Positions 21,864 through 32,003 are shown, counted from the stretch's first letter. The stretch: DNA of 64,000 nt from Apoda limacodes (GCA_946406115.1 OX291553.1:4531001-4595000); one strand, 5' to 3'. Notes: generated by a model not told the origin, from the sequence alone. Program-made: numbers and translations.

Positions 21864-22094
21864 TACACCACTCTTGTAGTTGGGTCACTGAATCACATTT
21901 AACTTAAATACCTTCTACTGATATCTTTACTTTTTATTCTAAAAACCTTGTGTCCATTTTATCTATAACTGCTTATTTACAAGTAGGAACAAACTCGCAA
22001 AAATCAACTCCTGTTGATAGAAATATTGAATAAATTCTCTTGGCATTAACAGAACGTGACTCGAAACAAACCCATGATATGCGTCGAAAAAATA

Positions 22095-22218
22095 AGTCAC
22101 CTAAATTATTCGGAAGGCTGGTCATGGTCTCGTCGAGTGAGCAACGACAAAAGGACACAGTCTGATCGGGACAGGGATGACGTTGAAAGGAAAGGTTTAC
22201 AGAAAAACAAGGAAAATA
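22095..22218 (+). repeat. Dispersed repeat Q, copy 2 of 4
   Basis: GGCTGGTCATGGTCTCGTCG, AGTGAGCAACGACAAAAGGA and GGGACAGGGATGACGTTGAA match the copy at 34635 well and the copies at 17424 and 31880 more distantly. An overlapping minus-strand frame (21973-22158) is not a gene. Confidence 0.75.
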
Positions 22219-22229
22219 TTTCTCTTAAA

Positions 22230-22570
22230 TAAATACAATTTAGGTATATATATTGTACGGACAAGGGCAGTATAAATAAATTATAAATTTGTCAGGATAA
22301 GAATAACTTACATATTGAAATATTACCTTTTTTAAATCTTTATTCGAGTTCAATATTTCCCTAAATAACCAACTTAGTCTGTTAGCTCATAGATAGCGTA
22401 AATGTAGGTTCTGTTTCTTTAATTGTCCTGTCTTAACGTATTTGATTCCGTTATGGCAGTTTTCCTTATTTTATATCATGCAGATTACCAAAAAAGGAAT
22501 ACTATTTATATTCAAAATAAGAAAGTTTTAGAAAAAGTAAAAATGAGATGATAATTTTATTATAATTTTA
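22230..22570. other. No gene recognised
   Basis: AT-rich DNA between repeat Q and the next repeat block. An A/T homopolymer run precedes 22595. Confidence 0.5.
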
Positions 22571-22574
22571 CCAC

Positions 22575-23165
22575 GTGTTTTTTTTTTTTTTTTTACTACT
22601 TTTACCACTCTTGTGAGTCTGTCTGTCGTTCTGGATGGAATCTTGCAAAGGTTTTTTTACTTCCTGTAATCCGATCATGCTGAAATTTTGCAAACAGCCT
22701 CAATACCGATGACAACACAATATAATATATTCAATATCACCGTAGATTTCAAAATGGCGGACTACATTTAGATACTTAAGATACCCCTCGACTTGGCTAT
22801 CAAAAGAAAGGAAAGTATGATAAGTAGAAAACAATAATACTTGTAACTTAATTCAAAATCCAAAATGGTCTATATAAAAAAATGGCGGAAAACTCGCTTC
22901 TTTACAATCTCCTCGACATGGGTATCAAATGAAAGGTTATGACTAGCAGGATACGTTAAGATATGTGACGTTATTCTAAATCCAAAATGGCGGGTACCGG
23001 CCACCACAACAAAATGGCGGACTACCTGTGACTACCCATGTCGAGGGGTATCAATTGAAAGGGTATGATGAGCAGAAAACAATAAGCGGGAGTTCATAGA
23101 ACTGACATAAAAAAATCAATTAAGTGCGAGTGTAACTAGCGAACCTTGGGTTCTGTACCACCATT
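22575..23165 (+). repeat. Modular repeat with CCAAAATGGCGG phrases
   Basis: The phrase (A)AAATGGCGG occurs at about 22753, 22882, 22985 and 23011, with one variant AAAATGG at 22863. A second phrase, CCTCGACATGGGTATCAAATG with variants (CTCGACTTGGCTATCAAAAG, GTCGAGGGGTATCAATTG), alternates with it at about 22787, 22911 and 23040. GTATGAT.AG.AGAAAACAATA also recurs twice. The modules suggest internal duplication. Non-coding. Confidence 0.75.
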
Positions 23166-23187
23166 CAGGTAATTTACAAACAAAAAC

Positions 23188-23262
23188 AAAAAGCGTGCCA
23201 ATAAGCGGTCACCCATCCAATTACTGACCAAACTCGACATTGCTTAACTAATTGAATATCCT
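23188..23262 (-). repeat. 5S rRNA-derived segment (SINE3-like or pseudogene)
   Basis: The plus strand reads AAGCGGTCACCCATCCAATT, ACTGACCAAACTCGACATTG and CTTAACTAATT. This is the reverse complement of the internal and 3' half of a 5S rRNA (AAGCAGCG..GGGCG.GGT.AGTACTTGGATGGG.GACCGCTT type). Several substitutions rule out a functional 5S gene, and the 5' part is missing or unrecognisable beyond about 23262. It may come from a 5S-headed SINE or a lone retropseudogene. Confidence 0.75.
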
Positions 23263-23977
23263 TTCCAATTAACAAACACAAACAAAAAGTGACCCATCAT
23301 TGACGAAAGCGGCCATCTTTTTAGTTGCAACCCAGCAGTCGGCGTCAGCGCAGTTCAGTTTTGTGATAAGGGGCAACATCACAAAAAGTTACCTGTGATG
23401 TAAGACAAATTTTACACTTTTGAGAATGCGTCCGTTCCGCTTATAAAAAACATGTTAGTACACAATTATTTTTTTATCTCATTGGCTCGGAAACGCTCAC
23501 TTTTTCGTATAAAATCTGATTTAATCTGCGTAGAAAAGCCTACTTAATCCACTTGCGCGCTTTTTTTTAAATTCTACGAAAACAGACATAACGGAACCGT
23601 CTTGTATTATAGTACTTAACTACTTTATCCGTCAATAACACCTTAGTTTAATTTTTGATAATATTGCATTAAAGATTATTTTTTGTTTAATGTTATTTAA
23701 TAGAAAATTTATTGTACTTCGTTAAATTATTAAATATCACAAATTATTATAATTAATTAATTTAAGTATAATTTTTGTTCTAAGAATTTTAAAACTGGCA
23801 TGGAGCAAATTCGGAACGCACCTTTCAAAAGAAATTGCGTAGTATGTACGTCATTTTGTTTGTTTTACTTTTACTTAATGAACTTAAAGTTAATTATTAA
23901 AAAAAATGAGTTTCTCCAACAGTGACGTAAAAAACCTAAGTTTACCCGCGAAAAATGGTAAAGTACCTCCGTGCGTG
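23263..23977. other. No gene recognised; a possible initiator near 23355
   Basis: 23310-23400 is less AT-rich (GCAACCCAGCAGTCGGCGTC, AGCGCAGTTCAGTTTTGTG) and contains a TCAGTT initiator-like word at 23356. That is how RNA polymerase II starts of insect genes and of some retroelements look. No open frame follows. 23460-23800 is AT-rich. Confidence 0.35.
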
Positions 23978-24445
23978 CGTTTTGTTGACTACATGCAGAT
24001 ATACGTTTTGTTGACTACATGCAGATATACGTTTTGTTGACTACATGCAGATATACGTTTTGTTGACTACATGCAGATATACGTTTTGTTGACTACATGC
24101 AGATATACGTTTTGTTGACTACATGCAGATATACGTTTTGTTGACTACATGCAGATATACGTTTTGTTGACTACATGCAGATATACGTTTTGTTGACTAC
24201 ATGCAGATATACGTTTTGTTGACTACATGCAGATATACGTTTTGTTGACTACATGCAGATATACGTTTTGTTGACTACATGCAGATATACGTTTTGTTGA
24301 CTACATGCAGATATACGTTTTGTTGACTACATGCAGATATACGTTTTGTTGACTACATGCAGATATACGTTTTGTTGACTACATGCAGATATACGTTTTG
24401 TTGACTACATGCAGATATACGTTTTGTTGACTACATGCAGATATA
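23978..24445 (+). repeat. Perfect minisatellite, 18 x 26 bp
   Basis: The 26-bp unit begins CGTTTTGTTG and ends GCAGATATA, with ACTACAT in the middle. It is repeated 18 times with no difference that I can find (468 bp, an exact multiple of 26). The unit length is not a multiple of three and each frame meets TGA within 78 bp, so it is not coding. Absence of any variant implies recent expansion or homogenisation; the copy number in the assembly may be collapsed or imprecise. Confidence 0.97.
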
Positions 24446-24519
24446 CAAAAGGCGCTCAAAATATTACAAAAACTAACAATGTTTTTTATCAAGATAACAA
24501 TTTTATCAAGTATACTTGA

Positions 24520-24690
24520 TTCATTCACAAGTAATGAAACACTAATTAATGGCTAATTTTTTTTTGGGTTTTTTCCTAAGAATCGTGAGTTCAATATTTG
24601 AATCCTTCGCTTAATCTCTCCTTCGGTACTTAATATATGTTGGCACTCACGCCAAAAAGCAACTGCCTTGCATAACAAATAACTATTACT
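24520..24690 (-). repeat. Dispersed repeat S, inverted partner of 37445-37720
   Basis: In reverse complement it reads ATGCAAGGCAG, TTGCTTTTTGGCGTGAGTGC, GCGAAGGATTCAAA, AACCCAAAAAAAAA and TTAGTGTTT.ATTAC. All occur in this order at 37455-37710. Confidence 0.8.
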
Positions 24691-24777
24691 ATTCAATGAA
24701 CGAGGTTTGTAACGGTACTGAACTCAACGACACTAGGCTACTCGCTTTTTTATTATTTCAACTAATGTCAGTCTTTA

Positions 24778-25440
24778 TTAGGGTTCCGTAGTCAACAAGA
24801 AACCCTTATAGTTTCGCCATGTCCGTCCGTCCGTCCGTCTGTCGGCGGCTTAGTTTAAAAACTACTAATACGAGAAAGCTGCAATTTGGCAGGGATATAC
24901 ACATTGATCAAGCCGACAAAGTGGTAGAATAAAATCATTGAAATAAAAAATTTTTTAGGGTACCTCCGCTACACTTGAAGTGGGGATGTGATTTTTTTTC
25001 TCGTCTACCCCAACGTGTAGGATATCGTTGGATAGGAATTCCAAAAACATTGGTGGTATGCAAAGATCATTTTTGATTTAGGGGTCCGTTTGCGAAACAT
25101 TTAGTTTTAAAGTACTAATTTTTGTTAGAGTCAAGTGTCCCCCCCCTCTACCAGCGAAAGTAAAGTATTTGGAAATGTAAAAAAAATTACGGTGGTAGTG
25201 CATACAATGAATTTAAAAGGAAAACTATCACGGGTAAGTACACTTTACAGGCTAACGAGTAATAGTCGACCAAGTTATAATATGTACTTGGAAAAGTGAA
25301 ATTTTCGTACAAATTCCATTAAAAGTTACTTATATGAGTAGTGTGCTATCCTAAAAAACCTTTATTTGGATTTGTGGCCCTTTCGTTTAACGCAGCGTTA
25401 TATTTGTAACTCCCTCTAAAAAAAGGAAACGGCAGAATAT
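24778..25440 (+). repeat. Long GGTTCCGTAGTC dispersed repeat
   Basis: TAGGGTTCCGTAGTCAAC, ACCCTTATAGTTTCGCCATG, a CCGT microsatellite (24824-24842), TTTTTTAGGGTACCTCCGCT, CCCCAACGTGTAGGATATCG and TTGGATAGG are recognisable landmarks of a very common lepidopteran repeat. The family lacks coding capacity here. A C-run at 25139-25146 is also typical. Confidence 0.72.
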
Positions 25441-25582
25441 ATTCTCGCATTGCGAACTCTAACACTATTAGTTTAATATATCAAATAATTTTCAACTTAA
25501 TATTTTGAATTGAAAGTAAAAGTTATCAAAACCACCCGAGTGGTCAGATTATTTCTCTTAACAATTTTTTATTTATTTGTCT

Positions 25583-25890
25583 ATTTTTATATATATAAAT
25601 GAATCCCTGTTTCCTTTGGTCACGTCATAACTTCCGAACGATTGCACCAAATTGGTTAATTCTTCTTTTTTTGTTCGTTTCTGAGAAAGTAAAAAGTGGT
25701 CTAGTGCAAGCCATACTCGCGTACTAAGGGCAAACGAAATAAAAAAAAAACGGTAATGTAATTTTGGTAAATTGTTGTGTACATACGGAAGTTTCTGAAT
25801 TAGTACAATCCGTTCAGAATAGGTGGCGCGGCAGTTGTCTTTGGCAAAAGAGAAACAACGTGCGCCGGGACAGCAAGTCAATAAACAGAA
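25583..25890 (+). repeat. Dispersed repeat T, single-unit copy
   Basis: AATGAATCCCTGTTTCCTTT, GGTCACGTCATAAC, GTTTCTGAGAAAG, ATTTTGGTAAATTGTTGTGT, GTTTCTGAATTAGTACAA and AATAGGT.G..G recur in the same order at 28943-29690. The latter contains extra internal units. The minus-strand frame at 25573-25881 is a by-product. Confidence 0.8.
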
Positions 25891-25894
25891 TAGT

Positions 25895-26435
25895 CAGATA
25901 ATAATTATGTTGCGTAAGGTTTTGTAAATCAATATGGCTTTATACTATTGGACCAAAATGGGAAAATAGCTATTAATATATATATATATATATTTGTTAT
26001 TATTATTATTATATTATGTATATTATTTTTATAAATAATGTAAAATAAACATTATTATTATAATTATTAAAAAATATACTCATGATAACTTTTAAGGACA
26101 CCTTCGCATAACGACCCATAATTATAATTACCTCTTGTACTTGATTTCGTTCTATAAAACCCTTTATCTACAGTAGGTAACAAAATCAATATAATTGCAG
26201 CAAATTCATATTAAATTTGCTCTTGAAAATATTAATAATCATATAAAAAAAATATATATTTTTTTCATAAATACTGCTTACTTTTTCAGTTCTAATTGGA
26301 CTAAACGACAGTAATATTCATGAAAGGTTTCCTTAATTAGTGTAAAACAACGAAGCCAACAAAACTATTCTTATAAAAGTCACCGAGAGATCAGAAACAG
26401 ATTGTTAAGAGAAAGAGTAATTAAACTAGTTATAA
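25895..26435. other. No gene recognised; TA-rich low-complexity DNA
   Basis: A TA run lies at 25976-25994 and ATT/TTA triplets at 25999-26060. 26300-26420 shares CTTATAAAAGT and ACAGATTGTTAAGAGA-like words with 28850-28920, a weak repeat pair. Confidence 0.5.
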
Positions 26436-26559
26436 GTGCTTTATATTAATTTCTAAATGTCACATTTGCAAAATATAGATTTTATTGTGTACGGTCCACA
26501 TGTTTGTGCAGTCCTATTTACAAATCTCCACTGCCCTATCTTTGGACGCAAAATAAATC

Positions 26560-26888
26560 CGAAAAGTAACAATTCTGAAAATACACGTCGGTGAGGCCCA
26601 GGATTTTTGATTCCACCTTGTACCTTGAGTGGCGGAGGTTCAGACCTGGCGTATACCAATGAGACTTTTTCTTAATTTCACAAGCACATTGGCTATTAAC
26701 ACCAACGCTTTTAGTAAAGGAAAACAAAGCGAGGAAATCAGCATACGTCAGAATAAACGTACGAGTATGTGAAGTCTACAATCTGTACTGGGCCCACGTG
26801 TGGACTATGGCCTAAATCACTTTAGGCCAGGGTAGGCCGTGCCCCAACAGTGGGGACGTACGACTATAAGGCTGATGGTGGACCAGAA
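26560..26888 (+). repeat. SINE/LINE-3'-like dispersed repeat
   Basis: GTGGCGGAGGTTCAGACCTG has a B-box-like core. TAAAGGAAAACAAAGCGAGG, GAAGTCTACAATCTGTACTG, GGCCCACGTGTGGACTATGG, CCTAAATCACTTTAGGCC and CCCCAACAGTGGGGACGTAC follow, and the copy ends at GGCTGATGGTGG. The order matches a common lepidopteran repeat that ends in GATGATGATG. The overlapping minus-strand frames are not genes. Confidence 0.7.
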
Positions 26889-26889
26889 A

Positions 26890-27480
26890 TAGTGTAGAAA
26901 CACAGGAACAAAAAAATATTACACAAGTGTTGCAGTGCATCGCCGAATAGGTCTCAGGTTAGCATTGTGCTGCAGTCTAAAGTAGGCTACAGCGCTGATT
27001 TTCAACTGAAACCCTCAAGAAGTCATGGACGACAGGACGACAAATACAGGATGAAAACATTAAGTGATCTCACTTAATACTGATTATTATTGATCCTGAA
27101 AGTACTTCACAAGCTCTTTCCAATGGTATCAATTATGGTTTATAAAATAGGTAATGTATTGAGTGTGATAGTTGTGTAGGTACTATAATGTTGAGGAGAT
27201 TCGTTAATGCAGTACTAACTGATGGTGGTGGCTTTCATAAGTGCTACTGAATTGTATAAGAGCTTTTGTAACGTAACAAAACATCGCACTACACGTTTGA
27301 CATTTAGATTATAAGGTTGTTCTACACTTCTTCGGACATAAGTGCTTTACCCACGAATGCTTTGTGCAATAGCGCAATAAAAATGTTTGTAGGTTCCTCG
27401 TAATATAATAATAAACTAAATGTACAATATCAAAACTTTCATTTCAAATATAAGTGCCTGTTAGTCTCACAGGTGTAAAC
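26890..27480. other. No gene recognised
   Basis: Mixed sequence. 26930-27010 is GC-balanced (GCATCGCCGAATAGGTCTCA) but has no partner in the window. Confidence 0.4.
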
Positions 27481-27484
27481 AAAA

Positions 27485-27800
27485 ATAGACACTAGGTATA
27501 GACGAGAAGATTGAATCAGGCTCAGCCCAGCCGAAACTACAGACCCTAGAAAAATGGAAATTGGAAAATTTATTATAATTGAAGTTAATTCCATTAAAGT
27601 AGGAAATTGTCCTCGGGTTTCACCGTTGTCGGAGATTCAACCCTTATGGATATACTAGGGAATTAAACTTGACAGACTTTAAGTTGTTACCAAGGAATGA
27701 TGTGTTTTAGCAGAAAGTTTGTATGGAAGTTTCACTGCTAACTTCGATGGGAAAAGTAAAATCTCACAGGACGGGGAATCAGCTAGTTATATAAATAAGG
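27485..27800 (+). repeat. Dispersed repeat ending GGGGAATCAGCTAGTTA
   Basis: GGCTCAGCCCAGCCGAAACT, AGACCCTAGAAAAATGGAAA and GGACGGGGAATCAGCTAGTT are the beginning and end of a common lepidopteran non-coding repeat. The inner part is AT-rich. Confidence 0.55.
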
Positions 27801-27861
27801 GTAAAATATAAATAACAAAAAGTATATCCTAATAAAAAATTTTTCAAGTGACTTTACTCTT

Positions 27862-27975
27862 ACTGTAAGCTCACATTGTTAAATCTGTTTCAGAACGCTT
27901 ACAATAAACACACTTTTTCCACGAGACTGGTTTATCGTGCTCTTTATTGCCGTTCGATAAACACGAAAAAATTTG
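27862..27975 (+). repeat. Dispersed repeat, pair with 17885-18003
   Basis: TAAGCTCACATTGTTAAATC, TTACAATAAACACACTTTTT and GATAAACACGAA match the first copy in order and orientation. Confidence 0.82.
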
Positions 27976-28309
27976 TAGACTCAAATGTAGCACAATAATA
28001 TTTTGTTTTATTAAAAGATTTTAATGTTTCAGAATTTAGCTTATTAGCAGTAGGTACGTCATTTGCCGGTGATGGACTAGCGGTCTCGGCATCTTCCGCA
28101 AGTCCTGAAGGGAAGCGTTCGTGGTAATGGGTCTTTTTCTCAAATTCTTAATTGGTTGTTGTCGTTTCATACTTTTGGCTTATCAGAAAAATACATGAAA
28201 GACTATTAAGAATATAAAAAAGTAACAATTTAGTTAAATATTTGTTATAAGTGGCAACACATACAAGTTAATTGTCACTAATTTATATCTGCCTATAGGT
28301 ATACATATT

Positions 28310-28685
28310 TTAAACTTAACGTCTCTCTGTCTGTCCGTTTATGTTCTTTTTAAGGCTAAGCCGCTGAACCGTTCACAATGAAATTGCATCTTAAGGAAGG
28401 GAATAGGCAACTTAAAAATGTCAAGTGAGAGTCGGATAAACGCTCAGACGGTAAAAGGAATTTGGTTAAACCGCGGAGCCGATTTTATTGAAATTTTGTG
28501 TGGCAAGGGGAAGGACATAACTGCTTAGAAAATCTTCAAGTGTGAGTTGGATTAACGCACAGAGTATAACAAAAACTTAAGCAAACATATTTATGATTCA
28601 GGGGTTGCCGTAAGAATCCTACGCCGATAACCTAACTAACCGATAGTGCGGGCGGAGCCGCTGGAAAAAGCTTGTCAAAAATAAA
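28310..28685 (-). repeat. Helitron-like (Lep1-type) non-autonomous repeat, partial
   Basis: The lower end (28590-28680) in reverse complement reads ACAAGCTTTTTCCAGCGGCT and CCGCCCGCACTATCGGTTAG, then CGGCGTAGGATTCTTACGGC. These are the landmarks of the element seen intact at 54139. 28320-28560 carries AAGCCGCTGAACCG and GGAAGGACATAACTG words of the same kind of repeat. Boundaries are not sharp. Confidence 0.6.
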
Positions 28686-28942
28686 TATGATTAACCACGA
28701 CTACAAATTAGACGAACTATTTCAAATACCTGTTTTTCTAGTATATTAATCTAGTTAATTTATTTTTCAGTTACTACAGAAAGAAAAAATAACATTTTCC
28801 TTCAAGGATTTCTTAATCATTGCTGAAACCAACTAACGTATAAAACTAGTCTTATAAAAGTACGTTGAGAACTTACGAACAGATTGGTTAGAGACACAGG
28901 AAACCCCAGTAAGAAACTTAAATTGAGTTAGAAATTATCTAT

Positions 28943-29690
28943 ATATATAAAAATGAATACCTATTTCCCTTGGTCACGCCATCACGCGTGAACGGCTAAA
29001 CCGATTTCGCTAACTCTTTTTCTGTTGTGTTTGTTAGTATCACGAGAAGGTTCTTATGAAAAAAAAACCGGTCAAGCGCGAGTCGGACTCGCCCACTAAG
29101 GAAAACTCGAAGACAACTGGACCAAATCGGGTAATATGTTTTTGTTGCGTTTGTTAGTGTTAGGGCAAGGTTGTTATGAAAGAAAAAACGGTCAAGTGCG
29201 AGTCGGACTCGCGCACTAAGAGTAAAACAATTTTAATGAAATTTTGGTTTGTTGTTATGCACACGCCGGGAAAGGTTTCTGAAAAAGAAAGAAAGGGTCA
29301 AGTGCGAGTCGGACAGGGTCAAGTGCGAGTCGGACTCGCGCAATAAGGGTAAACCGATTTTAATGAAATTATGGTAAGTTGTTATGCACATGCCGCGGAA
29401 GGTTTCTGAGAAAGAAAAAAGGGTCAAGTGCGAGTTGGACAGGGCCAAGTGCGAGTCGGACTCGCGCAATAAGGGTAAATCGATGGTAATGAAATTTTGG
29501 TAAGTTGTTATGTACACGCCGGGGAATGTTTCTGAGAAAGAGTCGGACTCGCGCAATAAGGGGAAACTGATTGTAATGAAATTTTGGTAAGTTGTTATGC
29601 ACATGCCGGGGAATGTTTCTGAATTAGTACAACCCTTTCACAATAGGTTGGTGCGGAGAAAAAACGTTCGCCGGGTAAACCCCAGTAAGA
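28943..29690 (+). repeat. Dispersed repeat T with internal tandem expansion
   Basis: The ends match the single-unit copy at 25583-25890 (AATGAATACCTATTTCCCTT ... CTGAATTAGTACAACCC). Between them a unit of roughly 110-130 bp is repeated about five times. Each unit holds GTCAAGTGCGAGTCGGACTC, GCGCAATAAGGG, ATGAAATTTTGGTAAGTTG, TTATGCACATGCCGGG and TTTCTGAGAAAGA. The last units are the most alike. The minus-strand open frames at 29233-29604 simply read through the repeat. Confidence 0.82.
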
Positions 29691-29699
29691 AACTTGAAT

Positions 29700-30345
29700 T
29701 GAGTTAGAAATTATTAGTTTATTAGTTTATAAATATCACATCAAATATCAAGTATTTTCTTAGACATACAAACACGAAGTCCTTTCTATCTTACTATAAG
29801 GATAAAATAAATCTAGGTACTGTAGCTTCCACCTGTATAGCAGATGACTAGATGCTGAAGTGGTAGTGAGGGCGTACCACTAATCTTACGACTGTAAGTT
29901 TCGAGGACTTTGTCAGGATTCGGGAATTAAAGATGCCTTAGCGTGTAACTTAATGTTTAATCGCCGCTATCGCTGACAATGTTTTACTTTTCTAATATAA
30001 ATTATATTATAATACATAACTTTTTCATCTTAGGCTCCTAAGCATCGGACAACATTTTAGTTTATTACAATAATTTTACCTAACTATAAGAAAGAAGGAG
30101 CAACTGTTATCGTATACTCATTAATTATCTCAACTTCGTAAAAAATCCACATTTTTTGTATATCAACTGTCACCTAATTGTGTAGATTTGAATAACGTCC
30201 TTTTTCCTTATGAAAGCAACCTAACCATAGATAAGTGGAAGAGTTATAATAAAGCTTGTATCGGTTCCACTTCTCCCAAATACCTATCAGGTGTCCGACC
30301 GGTTACAGTACCTTTAACTTCATATTAACATTAAACTTTAGTCAA
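29700..30345. other. No gene recognised
   Basis: AT-rich. 29815-29950 is GC-balanced (CTGTAGCTTCCACCTG, GTGAGGGCGTACCAC) and may be an old repeat piece. Confidence 0.4.
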
Positions 30346-30349
30346 GCAA

Positions 30350-30660
30350 ATTATATTCTTGTATAATAGGATGTGTTCTGAGGAATTATACCTAACTATA
30401 AGAAAGGTAATGCCCACGGCTACTTGCTACCATCGTACCGTTTGGCACCGGCAGGGAATTCATCCTCACACCTTAGAACCTAAATGGTCACGTACAGTAC
30501 GGCTTCAGAGAAACTTACGCCCGCAAACGCTTGAAAAATGTTATTAAATTTTTGAAGGGTCGGCAACGTTGTAAGCGTCCATATGCTGGTGACCTCTGAC
30601 CATCAGGCGTACCGCAAACTTGTTTGCCACCTTAGTGGTGTAAAATATATATATTTAAGA
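30350..30660 (+). pseudogene. LINE ORF2 C-terminal end plus 3' UTR, family shared with 58690-59220
   Basis: The 62-codon frame reads YNRMCSEELYL, YHRTVWHRQGIHPHTLEP and NLRPQTLEKCY. This matches the frame at 58905-59170 (YNGLCPEELL, HRTARHRLGIHLHTLEP, FLPRTLRLW) and is the usual C-terminal end of a lepidopteran LINE. Downstream, CATCAGGCGTACCGCAAACT and TTGTTTGCCACCTTAGTGG are the 3' UTR, and the copy ends in a TA-rich tail. A stop after KCY and missing blocks show decay. Confidence 0.78.
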
Positions 30661-30839
30661 TACTTTTTATAAACACAACCACATAAAATCCATTCTTAAT
30701 CGGAAAGGTTTCGTTCAAAAATAGAAGGCGAGCAGAAATCTTTATCTATTTTAGAATCCCCGTAGACAGCTTGATATTCCGCATTAACGGTAGAACCACT
30801 ATGGAACTAGCATTTTTCTACGACTAAGTCCGTGTGGTC

Positions 30840-31175
30840 TTTTCAAAAAAAAAAAGAAAGCTGTTAATTCAATTTATATTCAATATTTCATCTCCTATTT
30901 TGCCCCTAGGTTGATTTTCCAATTCTTAATTTTCCACAAATTTTCGTGAATTTAGCTTCAAAAATGACAGATTTGCATACAAATTTCAACCACCATTTTA
31001 GGTTGAATGTCGATGAATGTCGCAAAATCCCTTCTTATTGAAGCCCTACGTCACATAAGGAACTCTCAAAGCAGAATTCAAGTTTCTGAACCCAACGGTT
31101 AGGGCTGTGCGTTGATATATATTGAATCAGTCAGTTAGTTTCTGATTTTATAAACATAGATAGATTGAATAGCAT
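30840..31175 (+). repeat. Dispersed repeat with GGTTGATTTTCCAATTCTTA
   Basis: CCCCTAGGTTGATTTTCC, GAAGCCCTACGTCACATAAG and TGTGCGTTGATATAT...CAGTCAGTTAGTTTCT are landmarks of a common lepidopteran non-coding repeat that ends near TATAAACATAGATAGAT. Confidence 0.55.
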
Positions 31176-31194
31176 TCTTTATTTTCAACGTTTT

Positions 31195-31605
31195 TTAGAG
31201 TTCCGTACCCAAAGAGTACAAAACGGGACCGTATTACTAAGACGCTGTCCGTCTGTCTCATGAACCGTGATGGTTAAACAGTTAAAATTTTCACAGATGA
31301 TGTATTTCTGTTATTGCTATAATAACAAATACTAAAACAGAATAAAATAAATATTTAAGGACGCTCCCAAATAAAAAACGTGATTTTTCGCTTTTTGCTT
31401 GATATTGATAACGGCAACAGGTAGACGCTTGAAATATTCACAGAATATTTAGTTTTATATTTACTTTAAAAATAAGTAATTAAATTAGATAAAACAAATA
31501 TTTGCGGGGGCTCCCATACAGCAAATATGATTTTTTTGCCGTTTTTATAGATACGGAACGTTCGTGCGCGAGTCCGACTCGCACTTGTCCGGTTTTTTTT
31601 TAATG
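31195..31605 (+). repeat. GGTTCCGTACCC dispersed repeat, near full length
   Basis: It opens AGAGTTCCGTACCCAAAGAG and closes GCGCGAGTCCGACTCGCACT then TGTCCGG and a T-run. The closing motif is the reverse complement of the CAAGTGCGAGTCGGACTCGCG phrase in repeat T. It contains GATAACGGCAACAGGTAGAC like the partial copy at 9160. Confidence 0.85.
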
Positions 31606-31879
31606 TAAATGCTGTATATAAACCAATTATTTGTCATTTAGAAATATAAAAATGATTTACTGATTAAGTTATTACTGACAGATGCAAAAATAAAATTATC
31701 ATAAGGCATTATTAGATTTTTATTAATTAAATATTAAAATTAATGTTGATTTACACTAATTAATTTCAACTAAAAATGCACAGTAATAAGATATCTTCTT
31801 TAACAATCTGTTCAACTACTGGAATCAAACTAAACACGAATGGATACATGCATATTCCGCTGAGTCGAAAAAACAAGTT

Positions 31880-32003
31880 ACCTACATTTTCTCCGAGACC
31901 GACCGCACCGTTTCGCTGAGTAACCAAAAACAAAAGGGAGTCGACCGAAGTATTGTTACAAGAAAATGTTTAAATATTCGTAAAATAAGGGAAATATATT
32001 ATT
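31880..32003 (+). repeat. Dispersed repeat Q, copy 3 of 4
   Basis: TCCGAGACCGACCGCACCGT, TTCGCTGAGTAACCAAAAAC and AAAAGGGAGTCGACCGAAG align with the copy at 17424 in the same orientation. Confidence 0.7.

Larger units (their letters stand above)
18123..21865 (-). mobile_element. pogo/Tigger-like DNA transposon, internally deleted and interrupted by a LINE
   Basis: The left end (GGGTAAAAGCGGGATAGATG then CCGCA, 18125-18149) matches the reverse complement of the right end (21839-21863) at 23 of 25 positions. TA flanks both ends (18123-18124 and 21864-21865), as expected for Tc1/mariner-superfamily elements. Inside, on the minus strand, are a psq-type helix-turn-helix and a PHD-like finger, the two ends of a pogo/Tigger transposase, with the DDE region missing. 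Without the nested LINE and its duplicated target site the element is about 1.8 kb. Confidence 0.88.

Noticed and set aside
20137..21907. Several plus-strand open frames of 60-92 codons
   Set aside because: They are shadows of the GC-rich Jockey frame on the other strand and carry no domain.
23188..23262. A functional 5S rRNA gene
   Set aside because: Only about half of the gene is recognisable, with many substitutions in conserved loops and no terminator.
23978..24445. A CRISPR array
   Set aside because: The repeats are directly adjacent, with no spacers, and the context is a eukaryotic genome. It is a minisatellite.
29233..29604. A repetitive protein on the minus strand (123 codons)
   Set aside because: The frame reads through tandem copies of a non-coding dispersed repeat and an alternative frame is equally open. 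The single-unit copy at 25583 is also open by chance.
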